Origin: a candidate division WWE3 bacterium UBA1397 | Lineage (GTDB): Bacteria > Patescibacteriota > WWE3 > UBA101185 > UBA10185 | Reading direction: 5' to 3' | Assembly (NCBI GenBank): GCA_002305205.1 | Contig: DBQJ01000003.1 | Location: 48,458-62,080, forward strand | DNA: 13,623 nt | Made by a program: the position numbers and the translations under genes | Shown here: piece after piece, positions 1 to 7,464 of the stretch | How positions within the stretch are numbered: the stretch's first letter is position 1 | Layout of the letters: each line of letters opens with the position of its first letter | Notes under the pieces: generated by a model | The model's input: the letters and a program-made list of their open reading frames with translations, nothing else | Database searches by the model: none | What the model was told of the DNA's origin: nothing

Positions 1-921
1 TTTCCTTATAAAGATCATTTAGAAATTGGTAATGCTTTAGATGTAATTGATGTCGAACAGAGTGCCAAAGTATCGGGCAGTCGTTTCTCATATCTAAAGA
101 ATGAGCTGGTTCTAGTACAGGATGCAATATCATCATTGCTTAAAAATGAATTGCTTAATAGAGGGTTCAAGCCCATGATTCCCCCCTTGCTTGTGAGAGA
201 AAGATCGTTATTTGGAACCAGTCACTTTCCTGAAGGGAGAGAACAAGTTTATAAAATAGAAAATTATAATATTGAAGAAGGAAATGAATTGTATTTGATA
301 GGGTCATCGGAACCATCAAACTTTTCTTATTTTATGGACAAAATTTTAGATGTTTCAGAACTTCCTGTAAAAATATATGCTCAGACAAGTTGTTTTAGAA
401 GTGAAGTCGGCTCATGGGGAAAGGATGTTAGAGGAATAAAGAGAGTGCATCAATTTGATAAGCTTGAGATAAATGCTGTTACAACAGAAGATCAGGATGA
501 AGACATATTTAAAGAATTTTTAGATATTAACGAATGGTTGTATCAGCAATTGGAAATACCCTATCGTATAGTTAATAAATGCTCGGGAGATTGCGGATAT
601 AATGCTTCTTACTACCAGCATGATGTAGAAATATGGAGACCTGCAGAAAGGGGATTTATGGAGGCAGGTACGGATACTATGACTACTAATTACCAGGCAA
701 GGAGATTAAATATTAGATACAGAGATGGATCCAAAATAAAGTATGCACATACTGTGAACGATACCGGAGTAGCATTTGGTAGAACACTACTAGCCATACT
801 GGAGAATCATCAAAATATTGACGGCTCAGTATCTATTCCAAAATCATTGGTGGCGTTAATGGGATTTGATAGAATTTTACCTAAGAATAATAAATTACAA
901 CCACATAATGAACATTTTTGA
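1..921 (+). CDS. serS: Seryl-tRNA synthetase, 5'-truncated by the window
   Basis: Charges tRNA(Ser) with serine in the cytoplasm. The reading frame is open from base 1, so the true start and the N-terminal coiled-coil arm lie upstream; 306 codons of catalytic domain remain (the family is usually about 420-430). Numbering from the first visible codon: the entry block HLEIGNALDVID is at 6-17 and AKVSG at 22-26. Class II motif 1 is around 56-66 (GFKPMIPPLLV), motif 2 starts at FRSE 132-135 and runs to HQFDKLE 150-156, and motif 3 is GRTLLAILENHQ 260-271 with its conserved Arg261. QARRLNIRY at 232-240 is typical of SerRS. Two spots differ from common SerRS: the serine-side TxE motif reads SSE (102-104), and the usual SCSN-type stretch reads GTDTMTTN (223-230). 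It ends in TGA, overlapping the next gene by 14 bp. The family call is firm. Confidence 0.96.
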   Translation, partial: FPYKDHLEIGNALDVIDVEQSAKVSGSRFSYLKNELVLVQDAISSLLKNELLNRGFKPMIPPLLVRERSLFGTSHFPEGREQVYKIENYNIEEGNELYLIGSSEPSNFSYFMDKILDVSELPVKIYAQTSCFRSEVGSWGKDVRGIKRVHQFDKLEINAVTTEDQDEDIFKEFLDINEWLYQQLEIPYRIVNKCSGDCGYNASYYQHDVEIWRPAERGFMEAGTDTMTTNYQARRLNIRYRDGSKIKYAHTVNDTGVAFGRTLLAILENHQNIDGSVSIPKSLVALMGFDRILPKNNKLQPHNEHF

Positions 922-1597
922 TGGGATACAAATACCGAAGATTATTTACGAAGCACAGTCAAAATATAATGGAAATATTCAAGTATATCAGTTGGGTACA
1001 ACCAGAAAGATAAAAGTAGATAATTTTGACCAGTCTGTTAATCCGGAAAGTGAAAGTTGCAAAAGATTAGTGTGGGGAAGAACTTTAGAAATATTAAAGG
1101 AAGAAGTTCCTGAATTAAAGAACATATTTATACTGGGTTTAGGAGGCGGTACCGTAGCCCATCTTATTTCCAGACACTACCCCGGTGTTTCCATAACCAG
1201 TGTGGAAATAGATGATGTCATGGTAGATGTAGCTAAGAAATATTTTGACTTGGATAAAATTCCAAACCACAATGTTATTATTGACGATGCTTTAAGAGTA
1301 GTAATCGAGCCTGAAAACTTTGGTATATCTTATGGGAGTTTTGAAGCAGTATTTGTTGATATTTATATAGGAGAAAAATATCCTGATTTAGGTTCTTCGG
1401 GTAATTTTATTTCCGCCGTAAAAAAAATGCTTATGCCCGGTGGATTGGTGATATTTAATCGTATGTACCATTCAACACATCAAGATGATGTGAATATATT
1501 TATAGATTATGTATCTAATTTCATCAAGGAAGTTAAGTGTTTAGTAGTAGCCGGCCATACGAACTCAGATAATATTTTAATTTACGGAAGAGTATAG
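908..1597 (+). CDS. Spermidine-synthase-like protein (SAM-methyltransferase fold)
   Basis: A 229-residue protein from the ATG at 908; a TTG at 866 in the same frame would extend it by 14 residues but lies deeper inside serS. A short beta-rich N-terminus (about 10-45) precedes a Rossmann methyltransferase-like domain. The glycine loop is GLGGGT 77-82, the acidic ribose-binding end of strand 2 is VEID 99-102, and a second acidic site is DDALR 126-130. The strand 4 region reads FVDIYIGEKYP 149-159. True aminopropyltransferases normally have a D-S-S/T-D-P-type segment there that holds the catalytic aspartate; it is absent. The protein therefore looks like the large group of SpeE-like proteins of unproven activity rather than a polyamine enzyme. 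The start overlaps serS by 14 bp and uppP follows after 7 bp, so it is probably co-transcribed. No Shine-Dalgarno site is visible. Fold confidence is high; substrate unknown. Confidence 0.8.
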   Translation: MNIFDGIQIPKIIYEAQSKYNGNIQVYQLGTTRKIKVDNFDQSVNPESESCKRLVWGRTLEILKEEVPELKNIFILGLGGGTVAHLISRHYPGVSITSVEIDDVMVDVAKKYFDLDKIPNHNVIIDDALRVVIEPENFGISYGSFEAVFVDIYIGEKYPDLGSSGNFISAVKKMLMPGGLVIFNRMYHSTHQDDVNIFIDYVSNFIKEVKCLVVAGHTNSDNILIYGRV

Positions 1598-1598
1598 T
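1593..1598 (+). promoter_or_regulatory. Candidate -10 hexamer for a leaderless uppP transcript
   Basis: TATAGT matches five of six bases of the consensus -10 and contains the TAG stop of the preceding gene (1595-1597). Six bases separate it from the uppP ATG, so initiation about 7 nt downstream would begin the RNA at or next to the start codon. There is no recognisable -35 and no TG extension. In DNA this AT-rich a chance match is quite possible; the parallel arrangement at secA is the main support. Confidence 0.3.
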
Positions 1599-1604
1599 GT
1601 TGAT

Positions 1605-2462
1605 ATGAATTGGTTTCAGGCATTGATATTGGGATTAGTACAAGGTGCTACTGAACTCCTTCCCATATCTTCATCAGCTCATTTAATAATAATTCCAAAT
1701 ATATTGGGATGGGGAGAAAATACTTTAGTATTTGATACTACCCTTCATTTGGGTACGGCGTCTGCACTTATCATATACTTTAGAAAATTAATATTCAGAA
1801 TACTAGTATCCTTAAAAAGTGATTATCTAACTTACGGTAAAAAGATATACAACTATTCATCAGATTCACTACTATGTTTTAAAATAATAGCAGGAACAGT
1901 ACCCGCGGGAATTGTAGGATTCCTATTTAACGATTTGTTTGAGGAAAAATTCAGAGATATTAAATATACAGTTTATTTTCTTATATTGGGAACAATTCTA
2001 ATGTTTATCTCTCAAGCAGTAAATGATAGGAAAAGAAAGAAAGATAAAGACAGTAGCTTAAATATACTAACCGATGAGGATAACATTACATACAGCAGAA
2101 GTATTTTTATTGGTATGTTTCAAATACTGGCTCTTTTTCCGGGTTTTTCCAGATCAGGATCGACTATCTCGGCAGGTATGCTAAGCGGTTTAAAAAAATA
2201 TGAAGCAGCTAAATATTCATTTCTTTTATCAATTCCCATTGTATTAGCTGCGGGTGTTTTTCAAGGACTATCTTCAGGAGAAGAATTATTTTTGTTACCT
2301 ATATACATACCTATTATCGGATATATATCCAGTTTATTATCAGGTCTCCTAGCTATTAAATTTTTACTAAAGTTTTTAAACAACCACTCGCTCAATCTAT
2401 TTATATTCTATAGATTGATATTAGCTGCATCATTATTATTATTATTTATTCCGATGTTATAA
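1605..2462 (+). CDS. uppP: Undecaprenyl-diphosphatase (BacA/UppP family)
   Basis: Removes a phosphate from undecaprenyl diphosphate at the membrane, returning the lipid carrier used for peptidoglycan and surface glycans. The 285-residue length fits the family. The first signature is the Q-x-x-x-E site, Gln13 to Glu17, followed by LPISSSAH 19-26 with the conserved serine cluster and His26. The second signature is PGFSRSGST 179-187, with Arg183 equivalent to the essential arginine of the family. The conserved FYR is at 268-270. Hydrophobic segments run through most of the protein, broken by a charged, probably cytoplasmic stretch at about 140-165 rich in Lys, Arg and Asp. The start is the ATG 7 bp after the upstream stop; the nearest purine-rich run (GGAAG, 1586-1590) is too distant to be a normal ribosome site. 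secA follows after 7 bp. Confidence 0.95.
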   Translation: MNWFQALILGLVQGATELLPISSSAHLIIIPNILGWGENTLVFDTTLHLGTASALIIYFRKLIFRILVSLKSDYLTYGKKIYNYSSDSLLCFKIIAGTVPAGIVGFLFNDLFEEKFRDIKYTVYFLILGTILMFISQAVNDRKRKKDKDSSLNILTDEDNITYSRSIFIGMFQILALFPGFSRSGSTISAGMLSGLKKYEAAKYSFLLSIPIVLAAGVFQGLSSGEELFLLPIYIPIIGYISSLLSGLLAIKFLLKFLNNHSLNLFIFYRLILAASLLLLFIPML

Positions 2463-2463
2463 T
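2455..2463 (+). promoter_or_regulatory. Candidate extended -10 for a leaderless secA transcript
   Basis: TGTTATAAT is a perfect TGn-TATAAT extended -10 and includes the uppP TAA stop (2460-2462). Six bases lie between its end and the secA GTG, so the expected RNA start falls at about 2469-2470, on the start codon. No -35 consensus is seen 16-18 bp upstream, which extended -10 promoters can do without. There is no Shine-Dalgarno sequence before the GTG. A chance match in AT-rich DNA cannot be excluded. Confidence 0.4.
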
Positions 2464-2469
2464 CACATT

Positions 2470-5010
2470 GTGTTTTCATCTTTTTTTGATTCAAACGAAA
2501 AGCAGTTAAAGAAAATATACCCTTTAGTTAAGGAGATAAATTCTTGGGAGGATAAGATTTCTAAATGGAGTGATAATGAAATCAGGGATAGAACAGACAG
2601 CTGGAGGAAAGAATTTAAAGACGGAGATAAGGATAAAAGATATCTTGATCAGATACTTCCTGAAGCATACGCCTTAGTCAGAGAAGCAGGAAAAAGAGTA
2701 TTGAACATGAGGCATTTTGATGTTCAGCTTATTGCAGGCATTGCACTTCACCAAGGAAAGATAGCAGAACAAAAAACGGGAGAAGGAAAAACACTTACTG
2801 CTACTCTTCCTTTATATTTAAATTCTTTAATAGGGAAGGGTGTTCATCTTGTAACTCCGAATGATTATCTTTCCCGCCATGGAGCAGGGTGGATGGGTCC
2901 TCTCTATGATTATCTGGGGTGCTCGGTTGGGGTAATTATGCAGGAGAAAGCATTTAGATACGACACATCCTATCAAGGTTCAGAGTTTGAAGATGCATAT
3001 GCTGTTCATTTGAGAGAAGTATCCAGACAGGAAGCCTATCAGTGCGATATAGTTTATGGAACAAACCATGAGTTCGGATTTGATTATCTAAGAGATAATA
3101 TGGTTAGATCCCTAAAACAGATGGTTCAAACTAATCCTAACGGTGACTGGGGTGTACACAATTACGCTATTGTAGATGAAGTAGATTCCATACTAATTGA
3201 TGTAGCCAGAACACCTTTAATTATTTCAACAGCCGATTCAAAACCAAGTGAGAGGTATCACGAAGCGAATAGAATAATGAAATCATTAGTTAAAGATACT
3301 GACTATGAAGTAGAAGAGAAATTTAGGAATGTAACACTAACAGATTTGGGTATTAGAAGAGTAGAACATTTACTGGGAATAAATAATTTGTATGAAGAAG
3401 ATTTTGAAATGGTTCATCTTATAGAACAAGCTCTTACAGCACATGCTCTCTATGAAAAAGATCGTGACTACGTAGTAAAGGAAGGAAGAGTTGTTATTGT
3501 CGATCAATTTACTGGCAGGCTTCTTCCCAGCAATAGATTTTCTCATGGTCTTCATCAAGCTATTGAATCAAAGGAAAATGTACCCATTCAGCAAGAGAGT
3601 AAAACATTAGCCGAGATATCCTATCAGAACTACTTCAGAATGTATAAAAAATTGGCAGGAATGACCGGTACTGCTTCTACTGAAGCTGAGGAATTTTATA
3701 AAATATATAAGCTGGATGTGTTAGTTATTCCGACGAATAAAACATGTATCAGAAAAGATTTAAATGATGTTATATATAAAACTGAGAGAGCTAAGTTTAG
3801 AGCAGTAGCCGATGAAATTGAAGATAAGCATAAAAAAGGGCAGCCTGTATTAGTAGGAACCACATCGGTTGAGAAAAGTGAACTGCTTCATGAATTCCTA
3901 AAAAGAAGAGGAGTACCCCATGAGATATTAAATGCAAAAAATCATGAGAAAGAAGCAATGATTATTTCACAGGCCGGAAGAAGAGGATCGGTAACAATAT
4001 CAACTAATATGGCAGGAAGAGGAGTTGATATAAAGCTGGGAGGCGATCCTGTGGATAAAAATGAAGAAGAAACGGTTAGAGAAGCCGGAGGTTTACATGT
4101 TATTGGAACAGAGAGACATGAATCAAGAAGAATAGATAATCAGCTAAGAGGTAGATCGGGAAGGCAGGGAGATCCGGGATCTTCAAGATTTTTTATATCC
4201 CTGCAGGATGATCTGATGAGAATATTTGGAGGGGAGAAGTTCCAGCACACAATGGACAGATTTGGGTATGAAGAAGACGTGCCCCTGGAAGCAGGAATGT
4301 TATCCAAAGCAATAGAGAGCGCTCAAAAGAAAGTTGAGGGATTTAACTTTGATCGTAGGAAACAAGTGGTTGAAATGGATGATGTAATTAATATCCATAG
4401 GGATGTAGTTTATAAACTGAGAAGAAAAATATTAGAACTTGAAGATGGTAACGAAGAAAATAAAGAGTGGTTCTTAACTAATCTGCAAAGTAATTCTTCT
4501 TTCACTAATGATATTTGGAGCGAGAAGGAAAAAATATTTGGAAAAGATATGTGGTTAAAAATCGTCTGCGAACTTTCCCTTCCTATTATTGATTTAATGT
4601 GGATCGAACACTTGGTTGATATGGATCAAGTTAGAGAGGGTATAGGATTGAGGGGCTACGCACAAAGGGATCCTATGGTTGAGTATAAAAAAGAAGGGCA
4701 TGAGAGATTTGGTATTTTGATATCAAGAATATATTCAACAATAGGAGAGAGACTGTCTTATGTAACAGGTCAGGTTAAGGAAGAAAGTAGTAAACCTCTT
4801 TCGAATAGGAATATTATATATCAACATGGGGAAATAGAGAGCGGTATTAAAGATGAACGGGAATCTGCTTCTGTATTAGATTCTATGGGTAGGAAAATTA
4901 GAGTCCAATCAGTAAGTAATAATCAGACACAGAAAGTTGGTAGAAATGACCCATGTCCTTGTGGAAGTGGTAAAAAGTATAAAAAATGCTGTTATCCTAA
5001 GTACGATTAG
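2470..5010 (+). CDS. secA: Preprotein translocase ATPase SecA
   Basis: Motor ATPase that drives unfolded preproteins through SecYEG. The protein is 846 residues from a GTG start; the first residues align with the usual SecA N-terminus, so the start is credible. Walker A is TGEGKT 103-108, the DEVD box 236-239, RTPLII 247-252, MTGTA 398-402, TNMAGRGVDI 512-521 and QLRGRSGRQGDPG 558-570. The scaffold and IRA region includes WIEHL 711-715 and LRGYAQRDP 727-735. The C-terminal zinc motif is present: Cys829, Cys831, Cys840 and Cys841. Two departures from the E. coli layout, judged from memory: about 20 extra residues in the first nucleotide-binding fold (about 157-186), and a helical-wing region (about 640-710) about 50 residues shorter. 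It ends 4 bp from the stop of the converging membrane-protein gene. lepB lies one gene further on. Confidence 0.98.
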   Translation: MFSSFFDSNEKQLKKIYPLVKEINSWEDKISKWSDNEIRDRTDSWRKEFKDGDKDKRYLDQILPEAYALVREAGKRVLNMRHFDVQLIAGIALHQGKIAEQKTGEGKTLTATLPLYLNSLIGKGVHLVTPNDYLSRHGAGWMGPLYDYLGCSVGVIMQEKAFRYDTSYQGSEFEDAYAVHLREVSRQEAYQCDIVYGTNHEFGFDYLRDNMVRSLKQMVQTNPNGDWGVHNYAIVDEVDSILIDVARTPLIISTADSKPSERYHEANRIMKSLVKDTDYEVEEKFRNVTLTDLGIRRVEHLLGINNLYEEDFEMVHLIEQALTAHALYEKDRDYVVKEGRVVIVDQFTGRLLPSNRFSHGLHQAIESKENVPIQQESKTLAEISYQNYFRMYKKLAGMTGTASTEAEEFYKIYKLDVLVIPTNKTCIRKDLNDVIYKTERAKFRAVADEIEDKHKKGQPVLVGTTSVEKSELLHEFLKRRGVPHEILNAKNHEKEAMIISQAGRRGSVTISTNMAGRGVDIKLGGDPVDKNEEETVREAGGLHVIGTERHESRRIDNQLRGRSGRQGDPGSSRFFISLQDDLMRIFGGEKFQHTMDRFGYEEDVPLEAGMLSKAIESAQKKVEGFNFDRRKQVVEMDDVINIHRDVVYKLRRKILELEDGNEENKEWFLTNLQSNSSFTNDIWSEKEKIFGKDMWLKIVCELSLPIIDLMWIEHLVDMDQVREGIGLRGYAQRDPMVEYKKEGHERFGILISRIYSTIGERLSYVTGQVKEESSKPLSNRNIIYQHGEIESGIKDERESASVLDSMGRKIRVQSVSNNQTQKVGRNDPCPCGSGKKYKKCCYPKYD

Positions 5011-5014
5011 TATT

Positions 5015-6838
5015 TTACTGGTTGGAATTTACACCTAAGGGGTTCAACGTTTCGGGGGATACCGGAATGATTCCCTGTCTCTTTAGATTTTCTTCTATTC
5101 CATATATCTGATCCAGAAGTTGAATTGCCTCTCCATTTCCCGGACTTACCTCAAGACATCTTTGCAAATAATACTTAGCACCCTCTAAATTACCCAACTG
5201 CAGTTCAATATACCCAAGTTTAAATAGTGACTGATATAATCTGGGGTTCATTTCATATGACTTCTGAAGGTAGTATCTTGCTTTATTCACATCTTTCATT
5301 TGCATATACGTATAACCTAAATTATGCACCGCATCTGCATAGTCAGGTTTTAGTTCAAGCGATTTCATAAAATTTTCTATCGCCAGATCGTAGTTGCCTT
5401 CACCGGCGTACACATCTCCCAGATTGTTATATACACGATAGCTCAATGGAGCTGCTTTCATTGTTGCAAGCCATAAGTTTTTACTATTAGAAAATTCTTC
5501 AGCTCTCAAAAAGGTTCTTCCTGAATATAGTAGAAATATTAAAAGACCAAATATAATGGAAGCCTTTTTTAATTTCATCTTTTCCTCAGTATCAATAAGA
5601 AGATGAGCTACAAGCATACAGAAAAAAGCTGTACCAAAGTATAAATACCTTTCTGCTACCAACCAAGCAATTGCAACAGGACTAAAGCTGGGCAGGGTTG
5701 TTAGAAAAATTAGGCAAATTAATGCGGGGTATATCTTATTTTTCTTAAGCATGTAGATGCAAAATGATGTTAGAAGTATTGAATAAATTATCATTATTGT
5801 ATATTCAGTATTTCCTATGACTCTCCCTTCGTGATAGATAGTCAACAGCTTAGGAAATAAATATTGTTTAGATATCATAAACATAGAATAAGGTATTCTA
5901 TTAAGATAAGGTGTAGCAGTATCCAGATTCAAATAATGTTGTGTTTCTAAGGTAAATGCTCTTTGTTGGTAGCTTTGCAGTACATTGGTAAAGACAAATA
6001 TTAGTGAAAGCAATATATAAGGAATATAGACGGGGATATATTTTAATATTTTTTTCAAATTGAATATGGGAGTGAGTAGTAATACATCAATAGTAATTAT
6101 AATAAAGGGAATAGTTAAACTCCAGGCAGTTTTTTGTATTAGTAAATTAATTCCGTATATAACAACGGAGGAAACAAAATACCAGGGTTCTTTACTTCTT
6201 CTGTAAAGGATAAAAATAATTATATTTATTATTGCTATGTTTGTTTGCTGTAGATATCCTGAAGCCGATATCCAGTTTATTGCTTCAGCTCCTGTAGGGT
6301 TTACAGTAAATAATGCTGTAGTAATTAGTGATATTTTTTTCCCAAAAAGTATGTAGGTAAGAATAAATACTAGATAAGCATTAAATATATGGTTAACAAT
6401 AGATGCTGTATGAAAAGCTGTGGAATTTAATCCGAAGAATTTAAATATTACTGCATAATATATTTCATGAAATAATCCTGTCTGAAAAGCTGTTTTTAGA
6501 GATCTGATATTAGGATTTTGTACTATACCGGCTAAATCATCTATATTTAGAAACTCCCCCTTTACCACTTTCCAATATACTAAGAATGAAAAAATGGATA
6601 TCAGGAGCAGCAATCCTATATTTGATTTTGTTAAGATCCACACATCTTTAATGTTGTTAATACTTACACCTTCTTTTTTATAATCACCATCCCTTTCATC
6701 GCCTTTTTTTAATATGTTTTTAGAAATTAGATTCATTTTTGTATCTTCTATAGAAGTATTTTTCCCATTATTTTCAGTTGGATGTATATTTCCTTGGATG
6801 TCTTTATTGTTTGGTATGAATTTCTTTTTCTTCTTCAT
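5015..6838 (-). CDS. Multi-pass membrane protein with C-terminal TPRs, TMTC/PMT-like (GT-C fold)
   Basis: A 607-residue protein. Residues 1-66 are hydrophilic and Lys/Asn-rich, probably cytoplasmic. About ten hydrophobic segments follow, from 73-91 to roughly 424-440. Just after the first is NIDD 98-101, matching the acidic motif in the first outer loop of GT-C glycosyltransferases. NPTGAEAINWIS 180-191 and VAERYLYFG 394-402 resemble blocks found in TMTC-type PMT relatives (compare RYLY). Three tandem 34-residue TPRs fill 467-500, 501-534 and 535-568, each with Gly at position 8 and Pro at position 32. A likely role is sugar transfer from a polyprenyl-phosphate donor to envelope proteins or glycans, with the TPRs presenting a partner; this is inference. 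The gene is the only one on the reverse strand, converging on secA (4 bp) and diverging from lepB (44 bp). No Shine-Dalgarno site is seen. Family placement is moderate; substrate unknown. Confidence 0.75.
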   Translation of the reverse strand: MKKKKKFIPNNKDIQGNIHPTENNGKNTSIEDTKMNLISKNILKKGDERDGDYKKEGVSINNIKDVWILTKSNIGLLLLISIFSFLVYWKVVKGEFLNIDDLAGIVQNPNIRSLKTAFQTGLFHEIYYAVIFKFFGLNSTAFHTASIVNHIFNAYLVFILTYILFGKKISLITTALFTVNPTGAEAINWISASGYLQQTNIAIINIIIFILYRRSKEPWYFVSSVVIYGINLLIQKTAWSLTIPFIIITIDVLLLTPIFNLKKILKYIPVYIPYILLSLIFVFTNVLQSYQQRAFTLETQHYLNLDTATPYLNRIPYSMFMISKQYLFPKLLTIYHEGRVIGNTEYTIMIIYSILLTSFCIYMLKKNKIYPALICLIFLTTLPSFSPVAIAWLVAERYLYFGTAFFCMLVAHLLIDTEEKMKLKKASIIFGLLIFLLYSGRTFLRAEEFSNSKNLWLATMKAAPLSYRVYNNLGDVYAGEGNYDLAIENFMKSLELKPDYADAVHNLGYTYMQMKDVNKARYYLQKSYEMNPRLYQSLFKLGYIELQLGNLEGAKYYLQRCLEVSPGNGEAIQLLDQIYGIEENLKRQGIIPVSPETLNPLGVNSNQ

Positions 6839-6882
6839 AGTATAATTCTATACTATTATATATAGATCTTACTTTCTATAAT
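6839..6882. promoter_or_regulatory. Divergent intergenic promoter region (TPR membrane gene / lepB)
   Basis: These 44 bases are almost entirely A and T and must hold promoters for both directions unless initiation lies inside the flanking genes. On the reverse strand TATAAT (6860-6855) lies 16 nt before the ATG of the membrane-protein gene, and TAGAAT (6850-6845) lies exactly 6 nt before it. On the forward strand TATAAT occurs at 6841-6846 and again at 6877-6882, the latter touching the lepB ATG, and TATACT at 6849-6854. No convincing -35 and no Shine-Dalgarno site is present for either gene. With so many AT hexamers, the start points cannot be chosen from sequence alone. Confidence 0.5.
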
Positions 6883-7431
6883 ATGAAAAATTTTAAATAT
6901 TATACCTTAGATATATTTGAAACATTTGCATTATCTTTTATTATCATAATGTTTTTATACAAAGTAGTGGCCTCTATAGAGGTTGTATGGGGATCGAGTA
7001 TGGAGCCCAATTTTTATTCCAACGAGAGGATATTAGTAGATAGAATAACTCCAATATTTGATGATTATAAAAGAGGAGATGTAATTGTGTTCATACCTCC
7101 AAATGACGAAGATAAGCATTATATTAAAAGAATAATTGGATTACCTGGAGAATTGTTAAAAATAAATGACTGCCGGGTATATATTAATAATGAAGGGGAT
7201 AAGTATGAAATAGAGGAATCTTATCTATTTGAAAATATATGTACATCCGGCGGCACCGAGATAAAAGAAGGAAGAAGTATAAAAATTCCGATGGATCAGT
7301 ATCTTGCATTGGGGGATAATAGGACTAACTCCGTAGATTCAAGGTATATAGGTTTTATTGATAGGGACAAGATAATTGGCCGAGTGGTGTTTATCTTATG
7401 GCCTATAGGTAGGATAGGCTTTGTAAATTAA
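6883..7431 (+). CDS. lepB: Signal peptidase I (type I leader peptidase)
   Basis: Membrane serine protease that cuts signal peptides from proteins delivered by SecA/SecYEG. It has 182 residues, the short form with one N-terminal membrane anchor (about 13-31). The catalytic serine is Ser39 in GSSMEP, the general-base lysine is Lys82 in YIKRIIGLPGE, and the C-terminal conserved box is GDNRTNSVDSR 144-154, followed by GRVVFILWP. All catalytic elements are intact. The ATG is preceded by AT-only sequence without a Shine-Dalgarno site, and no other nearby in-frame start fits the anchor. It is divergent from the TPR membrane gene and lies 148 bp before rpoB. Lying within 2 kb of secA, it places two Sec-pathway genes in one neighbourhood. 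Confidence 0.96.
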   Translation: MKNFKYYTLDIFETFALSFIIIMFLYKVVASIEVVWGSSMEPNFYSNERILVDRITPIFDDYKRGDVIVFIPPNDEDKHYIKRIIGLPGELLKINDCRVYINNEGDKYEIEESYLFENICTSGGTEIKEGRSIKIPMDQYLALGDNRTNSVDSRYIGFIDRDKIIGRVVFILWPIGRIGFVN

Positions 7432-7435
7432 GGTG

Positions 7436-7464
7436 TTGACATGTATTTGTTGTTATGGTAAGTT
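7436..7464 (+). promoter_or_regulatory. Candidate sigma-70-type promoter for rpoBC
   Basis: A perfect TTGACA -35 (7436-7441) is followed after 17 bp by TAAGTT (7459-7464), a weak -10 match (three of six bases). Initiation would fall near 7471, giving a leader of about 110 nt. The -35 starts 5 bp after the lepB stop. The weak -10 keeps confidence low, and the same bases can be read as the start of a mini-ORF. Confidence 0.3.
7441..7461 (+). other. Possible six-codon mini-ORF (MYLLLW) in the rpoB leader
   Basis: The frame is ATG TAT TTG TTG TTA TGG TAA. AAGGTG (7430-7435), formed partly by the lepB stop codon, sits 5 nt upstream of the ATG, a better ribosome site than most real genes in this window have. 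Three leucine codons and a tryptophan recall leader peptides. The length is at the lower limit, and it would not be transcribed if the RNA starts at the candidate promoter near 7471; it could act only in readthrough RNA from lepB. Chance is a real alternative. Confidence 0.2.

Noticed and set aside
136..138. TTG as a start codon for serS
   Set aside because: The frame is open to base 1 and encodes conserved SerRS residues (HLEIG, AKVSG) upstream, so this is an internal leucine codon.
866..907. TTG start for the SpeE-like gene
   Set aside because: It would lengthen the overlap with serS to 56 bp, has no ribosome site, and adds residues unlike the family; the ATG at 908 is simpler.
2433..2450. 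ATT/TTA triplet run at the 3' end of uppP as a slippage repeat
   Set aside because: It is only four to five units, encodes a leucine run in a membrane segment, and is expected in AT-rich DNA.
5064..5074. Palindrome GGAATGATTCC downstream of secA as a terminator
   Set aside because: It is short, lies inside the coding end of the opposite gene, and is not followed by a T-run.
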